A stretch of DNA of 64,000 nt from Clostridia bacterium (GTDB lineage Bacteria > Bacillota > Clostridia > Oscillospirales > Acutalibacteraceae), in contig JAFVVQ010000050.1 in the NCBI GenBank assembly GCA_017502085.1, forward strand, positions 97,973 to 161,972, written 5' to 3'. The notes beneath the pieces were generated by a model, which ran no database searches, was not told where the DNA came from, and was given only the letters and a program-made list of their open reading frames with translations. A program made the translations under genes and the position numbers. Numbering within the stretch: the stretch's first letter is position 1; every line of letters begins with the position of its first letter. Shown here in pieces: positions 1 through 7,836 of this stretch.

Positions 1-1
1 C

Positions 2-283
2 GGTTTCGGTGACAATGCTTTTCTTTCTGTTTTCGTTGCCGTGCTGACGGGTGTCGGCGGCGGTGTACTGCGTGACATTCTCGCCGGCAGAGCTCCGAAA
101 ATACTGCACAGAAGAGTCTATGCCCTTGCAGCAATTCTCGGTGCGCTGATCTACTATTATCTGCTCGAGTTCAACATATTCCCCGAAACGGTTTCGATGC
201 TCATCGGTGCTGGCTCGGTTCTTCTGATAAGAATCCTCGCAACGGTTTTCCATTGGAATCTGCCGTCAATCAAAAACATATAA
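2..283 (+). CDS. TRIC/UPF0126-type membrane channel, C-terminal part
   Basis: The open frame runs in from the left edge (frame 2) and stops with TAA at 281-283, so only the last 93 codons are present. It contains the glycine-rich motif LTGVGGGVLRDILAG followed by hydrophobic segments (ALAAILGALIYYYLL and MLIGAGSVLLIRILATVF), which is the hallmark of the bacterial UPF0126 / trimeric intracellular cation channel family. Proteins of this family are about 200-residue integral membrane proteins built from two repeats of three helices; this is the second repeat. The physiological substrate in bacteria is not settled. A strong hairpin terminator follows directly. The start, promoter and upstream neighbours lie outside the window. 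Confidence 0.8.
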   Translation, partial: GFGDNAFLSVFVAVLTGVGGGVLRDILAGRAPKILHRRVYALAAILGALIYYYLLEFNIFPETVSMLIGAGSVLLIRILATVFHWNLPSIKNI

Positions 284-291
284 GAGACTAA

Positions 292-325
292 AAAGGCTTG
301 TACGGGTCACCCTGTACAAGCCTTT
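292..325. terminator. Bidirectional intrinsic terminator
   Basis: A perfect 12-base inverted repeat (AAAGGCTTGTAC at 292-303, its complement at 314-325) is followed by a T-rich stretch on the plus strand and preceded by A residues. It lies between convergent genes (TRIC-like, plus; lipoprotein, minus) and probably ends both. Confidence 0.85.
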
Positions 326-337
326 CTGTTTGTTTCA

Positions 338-784
338 TTATTCTGCAGCGGGCACTATGACGTATCCCTCAACATTTTCCGCTGCCGCAAGGATTTCATC
401 ATACGTCATACCCTTGACTGCCTCGGAATCGCTGAAAATCAGCTGACGGTTGGCGTCAATCTCGCCGACAAAAGCATATTTCCCTTCGTTTTTCTTCGCC
501 TTAGCCGCTTCATATTCAGCATCGGTATCGTAGAATTTATAAATCATAACGTTGGCACCGTTGTTCCCGGAATCGGTCATTATCTCAACGTAATCACGGG
601 AATCGGCACTTTTAAGCATTATACTCTTACCGGCAATAATCGCGGGTTTTGTCTGTGGCGCTTTTTCGGTTGTTGACTCAACAACAGGTGATGCAGTTGT
701 TTCTTCGGCGGTCTTTTTGTCGGAGCATGACGCAAAGGTGAATACCACCGAAAGTATAAGCAAAAACGATAAAATCTTTTTCAT
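338..784 (-). CDS. Small secreted lipoprotein, paralogue of its upstream neighbour
   Basis: Encodes 148 residues starting MKKILSFLLILSVVFTFASC, a lipoprotein signal with lipobox FASC, so the mature protein should be lipid-anchored on the outer face of the membrane. The ATG at 784 is chosen because GAGAGTG lies about 7 bases upstream; an upstream in-frame ATG at 799 lacks a ribosome-binding site. A Thr/Glu-rich linker follows the lipobox, then a globular domain. This domain shares the pattern Y-x-D-A-E-x-E-x-A-K and a terminal GYVIV/GYTVV strand with the next gene, so the two look like tandem duplicates. Start and stop regions of the pair nearly overlap, which suggests co-translation. No enzymatic motif is visible and the function is unknown. 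Confidence 0.75.
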   Translation of the reverse strand: MKKILSFLLILSVVFTFASCSDKKTAEETTASPVVESTTEKAPQTKPAIIAGKSIMLKSADSRDYVEIMTDSGNNGANVMIYKFYDTDAEYEAAKAKKNEGKYAFVGEIDANRQLIFSDSEAVKGMTYDEILAAAENVEGYVIVPAAE

Positions 785-795
785 ATTGTTCACTC

Positions 796-1308
796 TCATT
801 CAACTACGGTGTAGCCGAAATCCCTCACATTCTTAAGCATTGTGTCAAAATCAGTGCCTTCGAAAAGTTTCTTGTTTTTGTTTTCGTATACGATAACTCT
901 GAGATCCTTGTCGCTGTCAACAATTTTGAAATTACCTGACTTTGAGCCCTTCTTGGCAATTTCAAATTCTTCCGCATCATTGAAGTAAGTGTATCTTACC
1001 CAGCTTTCAGCCTTACCCGACTTACCTACTTTAATAACCTCATACTGTTCAATGCCCGAACTTGATTTGAAAACTATCTGCTTGCCCTTTTCTGTTTTGC
1101 CGAGGCTTTCGAGGGTCTGAGCTTTGAATTCAACGATATCCTCTTCTTGCTTGATGGATGCCACAATTCTTGATTCGTATTCTGCCTGAGCCTTTGAATG
1201 CTCAGCGGCATATGATGCTTCGACCTCTGCGGGAGTGAGATTTCTCTTGCAGGATGCGAGTGTAAAAATCACTGCAAAAATACCGATAACTGCTAAGATT
1301 TTTTTCAT
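796..1308 (-). CDS. Small secreted lipoprotein of unknown function
   Basis: Encodes 170 residues with signal MKKILAVIGIFAVIFTLASC and lipobox LASC. The start has a good AAGGGGGA ribosome-binding site. After the lipobox there is a charged helical stretch rich in Glu and Lys, then a mixed alpha/beta region with YFNDAEEFEIAKK and a C-terminal FGYTVVE strand, matching the downstream paralogue. It is the first gene of a two-gene minus-strand operon that ends at the 292-325 terminator. Surface-exposed lipoproteins of this kind often bind ligands or envelope parts, but nothing here identifies the partner. No known domain was recognised. Confidence 0.75.
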   Translation of the reverse strand: MKKILAVIGIFAVIFTLASCKRNLTPAEVEASYAAEHSKAQAEYESRIVASIKQEEDIVEFKAQTLESLGKTEKGKQIVFKSSSGIEQYEVIKVGKSGKAESWVRYTYFNDAEEFEIAKKGSKSGNFKIVDSDKDLRVIVYENKNKKLFEGTDFDTMLKNVRDFGYTVVE

Positions 1309-1506
1309 AGGTAATCCCCCTTAAATAAATTGTTACTCTATTATTTGTGACACATTTCAGGAAAAATGTCAATGCTTTTGAAGAAAAATTCATTTTTCTG
1401 TTATGAAATTATCATATTTCCCCCATTCATCTGCGAATCACCGGAAACATTTTATCACCCAATCAAAAAAATAACCATAAACCGTCAAAAATGACTTCTT
1501 GTTTTG

Positions 1507-1535
1507 TTGACAATAGACAATACATATGTTAAAAT
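1507..1535 (+). promoter_or_regulatory. Sigma-A type promoter of the SCP2/aminotransferase/transketolase operon
   Basis: TTGACA at 1507-1512 and TAAAAT at 1530-1535 are separated by exactly 17 bases, 63 bases upstream of the first start codon. The preceding 1394-1506 stretch is AT-rich and shows no gene. Confidence 0.8.
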
Positions 1536-1598
1536 AAATTGATTATTTATAGGTCAGGGGCATCCGCCTCTGCTATTAGAACAAAGGAGGAAACAAAA

Positions 1599-2357
1599 AT
1601 GACTGACTCAAGAACCCTTGCGTATATTAATCTCTACGCAGTGCTCGGTTCCCTCGAAAACCTCTGTGAGCTCGCGCCCGAGGCAAGCAGTCTGCTGACA
1701 AACAAAAAGCCCATCTCCATCGGCTTTGAAGTCAAAGGCGGTCCCAGTGCCACCATTACTTTCAAAAACGACAAGTGCAGAATGGAGCAGGGCTGCGAAA
1801 AGTGCGACGTTAAGCTCCCCTTCAGTTCCTGCGAAAAGTTCAACGGACTTATTGACGGCACAACAACTCCCATCCCTTCAAAAGGTTTCCACCACATCGG
1901 ATTCCTTCTCAACAGCTTCACAAAGCTGACCGATCTTCTTTCCAAGTATATGAGACCCGATCCCGAAGATCTCAAGGATCCCGATTTCTTCAGAATCAGC
2001 ACCCTTCTGCTGCTCAACACAATCACGGTTGCCATTGCTCAGATCGGTAACAACGACGAAATCGGCAAGTTCTCTGCAAGCAATATGGTTGACGGCGAAA
2101 TCTCGTTCAGCATCAAAGGCGCCGCTTCAACGACAATCAGAGTCAAGAATCACCGCCTTCTCGGCATCAAGAAAGCAAGCGAAAATCCCAGAGCAATTAT
2201 GGAATTCAGCTCAATCGAACTTGCAAGAGATCTCTTTGACGGTAACGTTAACGCAATTGCTTGTATCGGCACAGGCGATATCGTTATGAAGGGTATGATC
2301 TCAATGCTCGATAACCTCAACAGAATTCTTGACAGAGTTGCTCTGTATCTTGCATAA
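1599..2357 (+). CDS. Duplicated SCP2-like domain protein, first gene of operon
   Basis: Encodes 252 residues; ATG 1599 is preceded by AAAGGAGG at ideal spacing. The chain appears to hold two half-repeats with the SCP2 (sterol carrier protein 2-like) rhythm: a beta segment giving ATITFKNDKCRM, then LPFSSCEKFNGLIDG and a helix, and again TTIRVKNHRLL, then MEFSSIELARDLFDG and a helix. SCP2-like folds form a hydrophobic pocket that binds lipids or other apolar ligands. There is no signal peptide or membrane segment, so it is likely cytoplasmic. It sits 15 bases before a PLP aminotransferase gene and in the same operon as a split transketolase and a second SCP2-like protein, which suggests it carries or binds a substrate or product of that pathway. 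The family call rests on pattern alone. Confidence 0.65.
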   Translation: MTDSRTLAYINLYAVLGSLENLCELAPEASSLLTNKKPISIGFEVKGGPSATITFKNDKCRMEQGCEKCDVKLPFSSCEKFNGLIDGTTTPIPSKGFHHIGFLLNSFTKLTDLLSKYMRPDPEDLKDPDFFRISTLLLLNTITVAIAQIGNNDEIGKFSASNMVDGEISFSIKGAASTTIRVKNHRLLGIKKASENPRAIMEFSSIELARDLFDGNVNAIACIGTGDIVMKGMISMLDNLNRILDRVALYLA

Positions 2358-2372
2358 GGAGGTAAAGAGAAT

Positions 2373-3635
2373 ATGAGTTTCGCTATCAATACACACGAAA
2401 AAAGTGCAGAACTCTTCCAGAGAGCTGCAAAAGTTATTCCCTCAGGACTTTACGGCCATCAGGGTCCTGCAGAAGGCTGCTGCATCCCCGTTTCAGCTTA
2501 TCCTCTCTTCAGTCAGAAAGCTCAGGGTACATATTTCTGGGACGTTGACGGTCACAGATATATAGACTATATGTGTGCTTACGGCCCCAACGTGCTCGGT
2601 TACAACGACCCCGACGTTGATAAGGCTGTTATGGAGCAGATGAAGATTGAAAACTGCGTTACTGCTCCCTCAACAAAAATCATTGAGTTCGCAGAACTCA
2701 TGGTTGACACCGTTGCTTCTGCTGACTGGGCATTCTTCGCAAAGAACGGCGGCGACACAACAACAGCCGCTATTATGACAGCAAGAGCCGCTACTCACAG
2801 AAAGAAAATCATTTTCGTTAAAGGCTATTATCACGGTGTTGCACCCTGGTGCCAGAAGGTTGACTACCCCGGTGTTATCCCCGAAGACGTTGCAAACAAC
2901 CTCTACGTTGAATGGAACAACTTCGAAGACCTCAAAAGAATCGTTGCCGAAAATGAAGGCGAAATCGCCGCTTTCATTTCAACACCCTATATGCACGGCA
3001 ACTTCATTGATAACGTTCTCCCCGCCGAAGGCTATTGGCAGAAAGTCCGCAAGCTCTGCACAGAGAAGGGCATCGTTCTCATCGTAGATGACGTTCGCTG
3101 CGGTTTCAGACTTGACCTTGCCGGCTCCGACCATCATTACGGCTTCGAGGCTGACCTTATCTGCTTCTGCAAGGCTCTTGCCAACGGCTGGAACGTTTCC
3201 GCTCTCTGCGGTAAGGATTGGCTCAAGAGTGCAATCAGCGGCCTTTCTTACACAGGCAGTTACTGGATGAGTGCAGTCCCCTTCGCAGCTGCAATCGCCT
3301 GCATCAACAAGATGAAGGAAATCGACCTTCCCAAGATTTGTCTTGAAAAGGGCACAATGCTCACAGACGGTCTCAAGGCTGCCGCTGCAAACAACGGCTT
3401 CAATCTCAGCGTCACAGGCGAACCCGCTCTCTTCTATCTGATGCTTAAGGATGACAACTCCCTTATGCTTCATCAGGAGTGGATTGCCGAAATCGTCAAG
3501 AGAGGCGTATTTATGACCAACCATCATAACCACTTTATCAACGCATCTCTTTCTGACGAAGATATTAAGTTCACAATCGATGTTGCCGAGGATGCATTCA
3601 ACACTCTCCGCAAAAATCATCCCGAACTTAAATAA
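2373..3635 (+). CDS. Class III PLP-dependent aminotransferase (glutamate-1-semialdehyde aminotransferase-like)
   Basis: Encodes 420 residues with AAGGAGG upstream of ATG 2373. Fold-type I features are clear: substrate-entry motif YFWDVDGHRYIDY, FFAKNGGDTTTAAIMTAR for phosphate binding, GYYHG, the cofactor Asp in VLIVDDVRCGFR, and the Schiff-base lysine in FCKALANGW. These match the HemL/GSA-type branch of class III aminotransferases, which move an amino group to an aldehyde or ketone, or isomerise amino groups. Length is typical (about 420-430). No heme-synthesis genes are nearby, so tetrapyrrole synthesis is unlikely. The neighbours are a split transketolase and two SCP2-like proteins; a plausible job is amination of a keto- or aldo-sugar made by the transketolase. 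The substrate is not known. Confidence 0.85.
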   Translation: MSFAINTHEKSAELFQRAAKVIPSGLYGHQGPAEGCCIPVSAYPLFSQKAQGTYFWDVDGHRYIDYMCAYGPNVLGYNDPDVDKAVMEQMKIENCVTAPSTKIIEFAELMVDTVASADWAFFAKNGGDTTTAAIMTARAATHRKKIIFVKGYYHGVAPWCQKVDYPGVIPEDVANNLYVEWNNFEDLKRIVAENEGEIAAFISTPYMHGNFIDNVLPAEGYWQKVRKLCTEKGIVLIVDDVRCGFRLDLAGSDHHYGFEADLICFCKALANGWNVSALCGKDWLKSAISGLSYTGSYWMSAVPFAAAIACINKMKEIDLPKICLEKGTMLTDGLKAAAANNGFNLSVTGEPALFYLMLKDDNSLMLHQEWIAEIVKRGVFMTNHHNHFINASLSDEDIKFTIDVAEDAFNTLRKNHPELK

Positions 3636-3692
3636 GTACCGTAAGCGGTTTCATCCGCTGAATTATAAACATTATAAAGGAGGAATATTCCT

Positions 3693-4565
3693 ATGGCATT
3701 AACAAAACAGGAATGGCTTGCTCTTGAAGAAAAGGCTTATGAGCTTCGTCAGCTCTGCCTCGACACCACATTCTGGGCAGGCAGTGCTCACATCGGCGGC
3801 GGTATGAGCGTTATGGATATGCTCGCCATTCTCTACTACAAGTATATGAAGTATGACGTCGAAAATCCCAACTGGGAAGACAGAGACCGCTTCATCCTCA
3901 GCAAGGGTCACGCAGGTGTTGCTCTTGCAAGCCTTGTTTGTCACATTGGTTTTGACGACAAAGAAAAACTCAAGACATTCAACCTCAGCAACTCAACAAT
4001 GGGTATCCACCTCGACTCCAACAAAGTCAAGGGCGTTGATGCTTCAACAGGTTCACTCGGTCACGGTCTTCCCATTGCTCTCGGCACTGCACTCGCAGCA
4101 AGAGTTCTCGGCAAGGATTACAAGACCTTCTGCATCATGGGCGACGGCGAACTTGACGAAGGTTCAAACTGGGAAGCAGCTATGGCTGCCGCTCACTTCA
4201 AGGCAGATAACCTCATTTCTTTCGTTGACCGCAACAAGTGCATGATCGACGGCAGAACAGAAGACGTTATGGCGCTTGAACCTCTTGCAGACAAATGGGC
4301 AGCTTTCGGCTTCATCGTTAAGGTTGTCAACGGTCACAACTTCAACGAACTTGCAGAAGCTATTGACTTCGCTCTCGAAAACAAGAGCGGCAAGCCCGTT
4401 ATGATCATCGCCGACACCATCAAGGGTGAAGGCGTTGACTTCATGGAAGACAACTTCATGTGGCATTACGGTGCTATCAACGAAGAAAAATATGAACTTG
4501 CAAAAGCAAGTCTTGAAAAACACTATGCTAAGCGCGTAGCTCGCGCAGAAAAGGAGGGCATCTGA
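3693..4565 (+). CDS. Transketolase, N-terminal (thiamine diphosphate-binding) subunit
   Basis: Encodes 290 residues, AAAGGAGGA before ATG 3693. It carries the transketolase N-half signature: WAGSAHIGGGMS, ILSKGHAG, STGSLGHGLPIALG, and the thiamine diphosphate/Mg motif starting GDGELDEGSNWEA with the distal Asn in VDRN. Split transketolases with separate N and C chains are common in Clostridia and Archaea and assemble as heterotetramers that move two-carbon ketol units between sugar phosphates. Here the gene is placed after an aminotransferase rather than with pentose-phosphate genes, and the C-half starts 2 bases after the stop. This suggests a pathway-dedicated enzyme instead of, or besides, the housekeeping one. 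Confidence 0.93.
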   Translation: MALTKQEWLALEEKAYELRQLCLDTTFWAGSAHIGGGMSVMDMLAILYYKYMKYDVENPNWEDRDRFILSKGHAGVALASLVCHIGFDDKEKLKTFNLSNSTMGIHLDSNKVKGVDASTGSLGHGLPIALGTALAARVLGKDYKTFCIMGDGELDEGSNWEAAMAAAHFKADNLISFVDRNKCMIDGRTEDVMALEPLADKWAAFGFIVKVVNGHNFNELAEAIDFALENKSGKPVMIIADTIKGEGVDFMEDNFMWHYGAINEEKYELAKASLEKHYAKRVARAEKEGI

Positions 4566-4567
4566 TC

Positions 4568-5578
4568 ATGGCAGGAGGATTAACCTACACAGCTGCAGAA
4601 TCAACCGCTTTTTCAACTGCTGAAATTTACGGTAAGGCTCTCTGCGAGCTCGGCGAAAAGCATCCTGAGGTAGTAGCTCTTACTGCTGACCTCGGTAAAT
4701 CAACAAAAATCGGTATGTTCGGCGAAAAGTTCCCCGAGAGATTCTTCAACGTCGGTATCGCTGAACAGAATATGTTCGGTGTTGCCGCAGGTATGGCAAA
4801 GGCAGGTCTCGTTCCCTTCCTTTCAACATTCTCGGTTTTCGCTTCTCTCAGAAGTGCCGATCAGCTTCATACCGACATCTGCTATCAGAACATCAACGCA
4901 AAGGTTATCGCTACCCACGCAGGTACATCTTTCGGTCAGGCAGGTTCAACTCACCACGCAATCTGCGACCTTGCAGTTTGCCGTTCAATCCCCAATCTGA
5001 CAGTTATCTGCCCCGCTGACGGTCTCGAAACCTACAATGCAGTTCACGCCGCATACGACAACTTCGGTCCTTATTACATCCGTATCAACAGAGGCTTTGA
5101 CCGCGTTCTCTATGAGAACTCCGACTACGGCTTCGAGGTTGGTAAGGCTGTTACAATCAACGAAGGCTCCGATATTACCGTTATTGCTTGCGGTTCATGC
5201 GTATTCCAGGCATATCAGGCAGCAAAGTTCCTTGAAACAAACGACGGTCTTAAGGTAAGAGTGCTCAATATGCACACCATAAAGCCCATCGATAAGGAAG
5301 CTATCATCAAGGCTGTTATGGATACCCGCCGCATCATCACTGTTGAAGACCATAACGTTATCGGCGGTCTCGGCAGTGCAGTTGCAGAGGTTATCGTTGA
5401 AGCAGGTAAGGGTTGCGCATTCAAGCAGCTCGGTATCCCCGATAAGTTTGCACCCATCGGTCTTCACGAAGACATTATGTCCGCTCTCGGCATCGACCAG
5501 AACGGTATCATCGATGCAGTCCGCGAAGTTATGGGTAAAGACTTCGAACTTGATGACGACTGGGATGACGAAGCATAA
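4568..5578 (+). CDS. Transketolase, C-terminal (pyrimidine-binding and C) subunit
   Basis: Encodes 336 residues, starting ATG 4568 immediately after the N-subunit stop and with AGGAGG located inside the previous gene, so the pair is translationally coupled. Typical features are FFNVGIAEQNMFGVAAGMA with the catalytic Glu that activates thiamine, HTDICYQNINAKVIATHAG, SIPNLTVICPADG, YYIRINRG, and the C-terminal domain with MHTIKPID and TVEDHNVIGGLGSAVAE. Together with the N-subunit it should form a full transketolase-like enzyme in the cytoplasm. The last residues are very acidic (ELDDDWDDEA). Confusion with 1-deoxyxylulose-5-phosphate synthase is unlikely because that enzyme is a single chain. 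Confidence 0.93.
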   Translation: MAGGLTYTAAESTAFSTAEIYGKALCELGEKHPEVVALTADLGKSTKIGMFGEKFPERFFNVGIAEQNMFGVAAGMAKAGLVPFLSTFSVFASLRSADQLHTDICYQNINAKVIATHAGTSFGQAGSTHHAICDLAVCRSIPNLTVICPADGLETYNAVHAAYDNFGPYYIRINRGFDRVLYENSDYGFEVGKAVTINEGSDITVIACGSCVFQAYQAAKFLETNDGLKVRVLNMHTIKPIDKEAIIKAVMDTRRIITVEDHNVIGGLGSAVAEVIVEAGKGCAFKQLGIPDKFAPIGLHEDIMSALGIDQNGIIDAVREVMGKDFELDDDWDDEA

Positions 5579-5600
5579 TTTGAGTTATTTTCACTTTCTC

Positions 5601-5824
5601 GGTCGGTCGTGTATAAAAAATACACTTCCCTTCCTGCGAAAGCGAAACTGATCTCAAATCTGTAATTGGTTTTTGATTTCAGGTCGGCCGTGTATAAAAT
5701 ACACTTTCCTCCCTGCGAAAGCGAAACTGATCTCAAATCTGTAATTGGATTTTGATTTCAGATCGGCCGTGTATAAAATACACTTCCCTCCCTGCGAAAG
5801 CGAAACTGATCTCAGATCCGAAAT
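5601..5824 (+). repeat. Tandem repeat, about 80 bases, 2.8 copies
   Basis: Three copies start at 5601, 5682 and 5761 (81, 79 and about 64 bases, the last truncated). They are almost identical. Each copy holds a short palindrome GTGTATAAAATACAC (with two extra A residues in copy 1) and the invariant block CCTGCGAAAGCGAAACTGAT. Full copies also hold the near-inverted arms GATCTCAAATC and GATTTCAGATC. The array fills the intergenic space between the transketolase C gene and the next SCP2-like gene and is not coding. Confidence 0.9.
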
Positions 5825-5859
5825 CTTATCCCATCGATTAATTGAAAGGAATGATTTAT

Positions 5860-6669
5860 ATGGCTTCGAGAGAAGATTTTTTGACCAATAAAATTTTCCT
5901 TTGTGCAGTTCTTCCCCTTATCAAAACAATCGCTATGGATGACCCCAAACTTGCAAAAAAGTTTGAGCACGCTCATGCTGTTATCCAGGTAAGTGCAAAA
6001 GATCCCGATGCTCCCGACGGAAAGTTTTCAACTCATTTCGTCGTCAACAGCGGTGAATGGATCTGCCACACCGATAAGGTTGCAACAAATGCTCACATCG
6101 AACTTGAGTTCAAGAGCATTGAAACAATGAACGCATTCTTCAAAGGAAAGATCGGCCCCGCAACCCTTCCCGCAATGAAGGGTATTGCAAAGAAGCCTGC
6201 GGTATTTGCCGCATTTATGATGACTCTTCTCAAAATGTCATCACTTCTCACTGCAAAAGAGCCTCCCGCTGACGAAGAAACCAAGAAACTCCTTGTCAAG
6301 TGCTATTTCTATCTGCTTTCAAGCGGTATCAGCACACTCAACAAGCAGGGTCACGAGGAAATCCACAACTGGACCCTCAAGAGCCCCGACAGAGTTTACG
6401 CTTGGGCAGTTAACGGTTATCCCGAAATTTCAGCATATATCCGCATCAAGGCAGGTAAGTCAAAGGCAGGTAGAGGCACATACAAGCGCGCTCTCCCCTT
6501 CTTCACAATGAGATTTGACTCACTTGACAGTGCGCTCGGCATCCTTATGGGTACTGCCGATATGCTTGAATTCACAAAGGCAAGCAAACTTATTATGGAC
6601 GGTGCTCCCGAATTCGGTGCACAGATCGGTGCATATATGATGATGGTCGGCGACTACGCTCAGGGCTGA
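5860..6669 (+). CDS. Second duplicated SCP2-like domain protein
   Basis: Encodes 269 residues. ATG 5860 is preferred because GAAAGGA lies 9 bases upstream; an in-frame ATG at 5851 sits too close to it. Like the first gene of the operon it shows two SCP2-like half-repeats: HIELEFKSIETMNAFFKGK followed by a hydrophobic helical stretch (VFAAFMMTLLKMSSLL), and FTMRFDSLDSALGILMG near the C-terminus. The middle section contains conserved-looking aromatic residues (IHNWTLKSPDRVYAWAVNGYPEI begins near residue 166). There is no signal peptide. It follows the tandem-repeat array and ends at a strong terminator, so it is probably the last gene of the aminotransferase/transketolase operon. The ligand is unknown. 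Confidence 0.6.
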   Translation: MASREDFLTNKIFLCAVLPLIKTIAMDDPKLAKKFEHAHAVIQVSAKDPDAPDGKFSTHFVVNSGEWICHTDKVATNAHIELEFKSIETMNAFFKGKIGPATLPAMKGIAKKPAVFAAFMMTLLKMSSLLTAKEPPADEETKKLLVKCYFYLLSSGISTLNKQGHEEIHNWTLKSPDRVYAWAVNGYPEISAYIRIKAGKSKAGRGTYKRALPFFTMRFDSLDSALGILMGTADMLEFTKASKLIMDGAPEFGAQIGAYMMMVGDYAQG

Positions 6670-6685
6670 TAAAGCATAAAATTTT

Positions 6686-6715
6686 ACCGCTGTTTCCTTT
6701 TCGGGAAACAGCGGT
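6686..6715. terminator. Intrinsic terminator between convergent genes
   Basis: A 12-base perfect stem (ACCGCTGTTTCC at 6686-6697, complement at 6704-6715) with a 6-base loop and T-rich flank; it closes the SCP2/transketolase operon and probably also the minus-strand lipoprotein gene. Confidence 0.85.
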
Positions 6716-6719
6716 TGTT

Positions 6720-7670
6720 TCATTTCACTATTGCTTTATACACAGAGTCAATCACCTTTGAATTTTCATCAACAGAAAGACCTTCTGTAAGTTTTTCGAT
6801 TCTCTCCTCGTTTTGCTCCGCATAAAGGTCATTGATGCAGGTAGTACGGTATGCCGCATACACTCCTTCACCCTTATCGGCAAGATTTTCTTTATAAATG
6901 GCAAAAACGCAGTCGTCATAAATTATAATCTGAACTGTCGAATCCGCCTGAATACGTACGGATTCAAAAAATCCCTCGGGATATCCGTCAGAGTTTCTCT
7001 TGAGTATAACGGTATCCGAAACCGCATAGCCCGTGTCGGCAAAGCTTTTTTCAAAATCCTCCGCGGTGATTGTCTTTCCGTCTGACAGAGAACTGAAAAA
7101 GTTGAGCATCTCCGTCTTTTCGAGCTGAGTCATGGGAGTGCCGTTTGCAGAGCTGAAATACGCACATACTGTCAGGAAGCTGACGTAATTATCATAAAAG
7201 TAATTCTGAATCGTCTTTTCTGCGGCAACGTCTCCGACACCTTTATCATAAAGTGCAGTAAAGACAGCCTCTTCATATTTCCCCGCAGTCACTATTTTGG
7301 TGAGGGTCTGTTTAGTGACTCCGATGGAATTATAGTGATTTTCAGAGCGCATCCAGATGTTGTTGACTCGCTCCGAAATCTCAACCTTCTGTGCAGAAGT
7401 AAGCGGTCTGCCGCTGTTGACAAAATCCGTGTTGACCGCTATATATCTTTTGCATTCCTTGACAGCGGCATCTTTAAACTCCTTTTCGGAAGCGTCTTTT
7501 CCGAGACCGTAGCTTTCAGGTGATGCCGTAACCTTGTCAAGATAATAAGCGAAAATCTCACTGTTCAGGGCCGTGCCTTCGATCGTAAGTGCGGTTTTGG
7601 GGGCCGAAGAGCATCCGCTGACCGAAAACATCATAACCGCTGCAATAAGTGCAGCAATAATCTTTTTCAT
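6720..7670 (-). CDS. PrsA/SurA-like chaperone lipoprotein without evident PPIase domain
   Basis: Encodes 316 residues beginning MKKIIAALIAAVMMFSVSGC, a lipoprotein signal with lipobox VSGC, so it is anchored outside the membrane. The mature chain starts with a short strand (LTIEGTALNSEIFAYYLDKV) and long amphipathic helices, as in the N-domain of SurA/PrsA foldases, which assist folding of exported proteins. The parvulin-type peptidyl-prolyl isomerase motifs are not visible, so it may be a chaperone-only member. It is a single-gene unit with its own promoter, divergent from zapA. The assignment to the foldase group is from the N-terminal pattern and size. Confidence 0.6.
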   Translation of the reverse strand: MKKIIAALIAAVMMFSVSGCSSAPKTALTIEGTALNSEIFAYYLDKVTASPESYGLGKDASEKEFKDAAVKECKRYIAVNTDFVNSGRPLTSAQKVEISERVNNIWMRSENHYNSIGVTKQTLTKIVTAGKYEEAVFTALYDKGVGDVAAEKTIQNYFYDNYVSFLTVCAYFSSANGTPMTQLEKTEMLNFFSSLSDGKTITAEDFEKSFADTGYAVSDTVILKRNSDGYPEGFFESVRIQADSTVQIIIYDDCVFAIYKENLADKGEGVYAAYRTTCINDLYAEQNEERIEKLTEGLSVDENSKVIDSVYKAIVK

Positions 7671-7705
7671 AAACGCTTTCCTTTCAGATGTTTTTCTCTG
7701 TCTGT

Positions 7706-7734
7706 ACTATATCATAATTTTTATGATTCTGCAA
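7706..7734 (-). promoter_or_regulatory. Promoter of the foldase-like lipoprotein gene
   Basis: On the minus strand, TTGCAG (7734-7729) and TATAGT (7711-7706) are separated by 17 bases, 35 bases upstream of the start codon at 7670. Confidence 0.6.
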
Positions 7735-7836
7735 CGAAAAGTAATTTTCAGACGAAAAAAATTTAAAAAACATCTTTATTCTTTTAAAATTATGCTGTAT
7801 AATTAATTTGTATTAAAATATTTTGGAGTGAAAACT

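Noticed and set aside
2979-3620. Long minus-strand open frame of 213 codons opposite the aminotransferase gene
   Set aside because: It mirrors the strongly biased codon use of the real gene on the other strand, has no ribosome-binding site and no recognisable domain.
2373-3635. Glutamate-1-semialdehyde aminomutase for heme synthesis (hemL)
   Set aside because: The fold matches, but no tetrapyrrole genes are near and the operon partners are transketolase subunits, so the specific name is not supported.
5601-5824. CRISPR array
   Set aside because: Repeats are directly adjacent copies of about 80 bases without unique spacers, and no cas genes are present.
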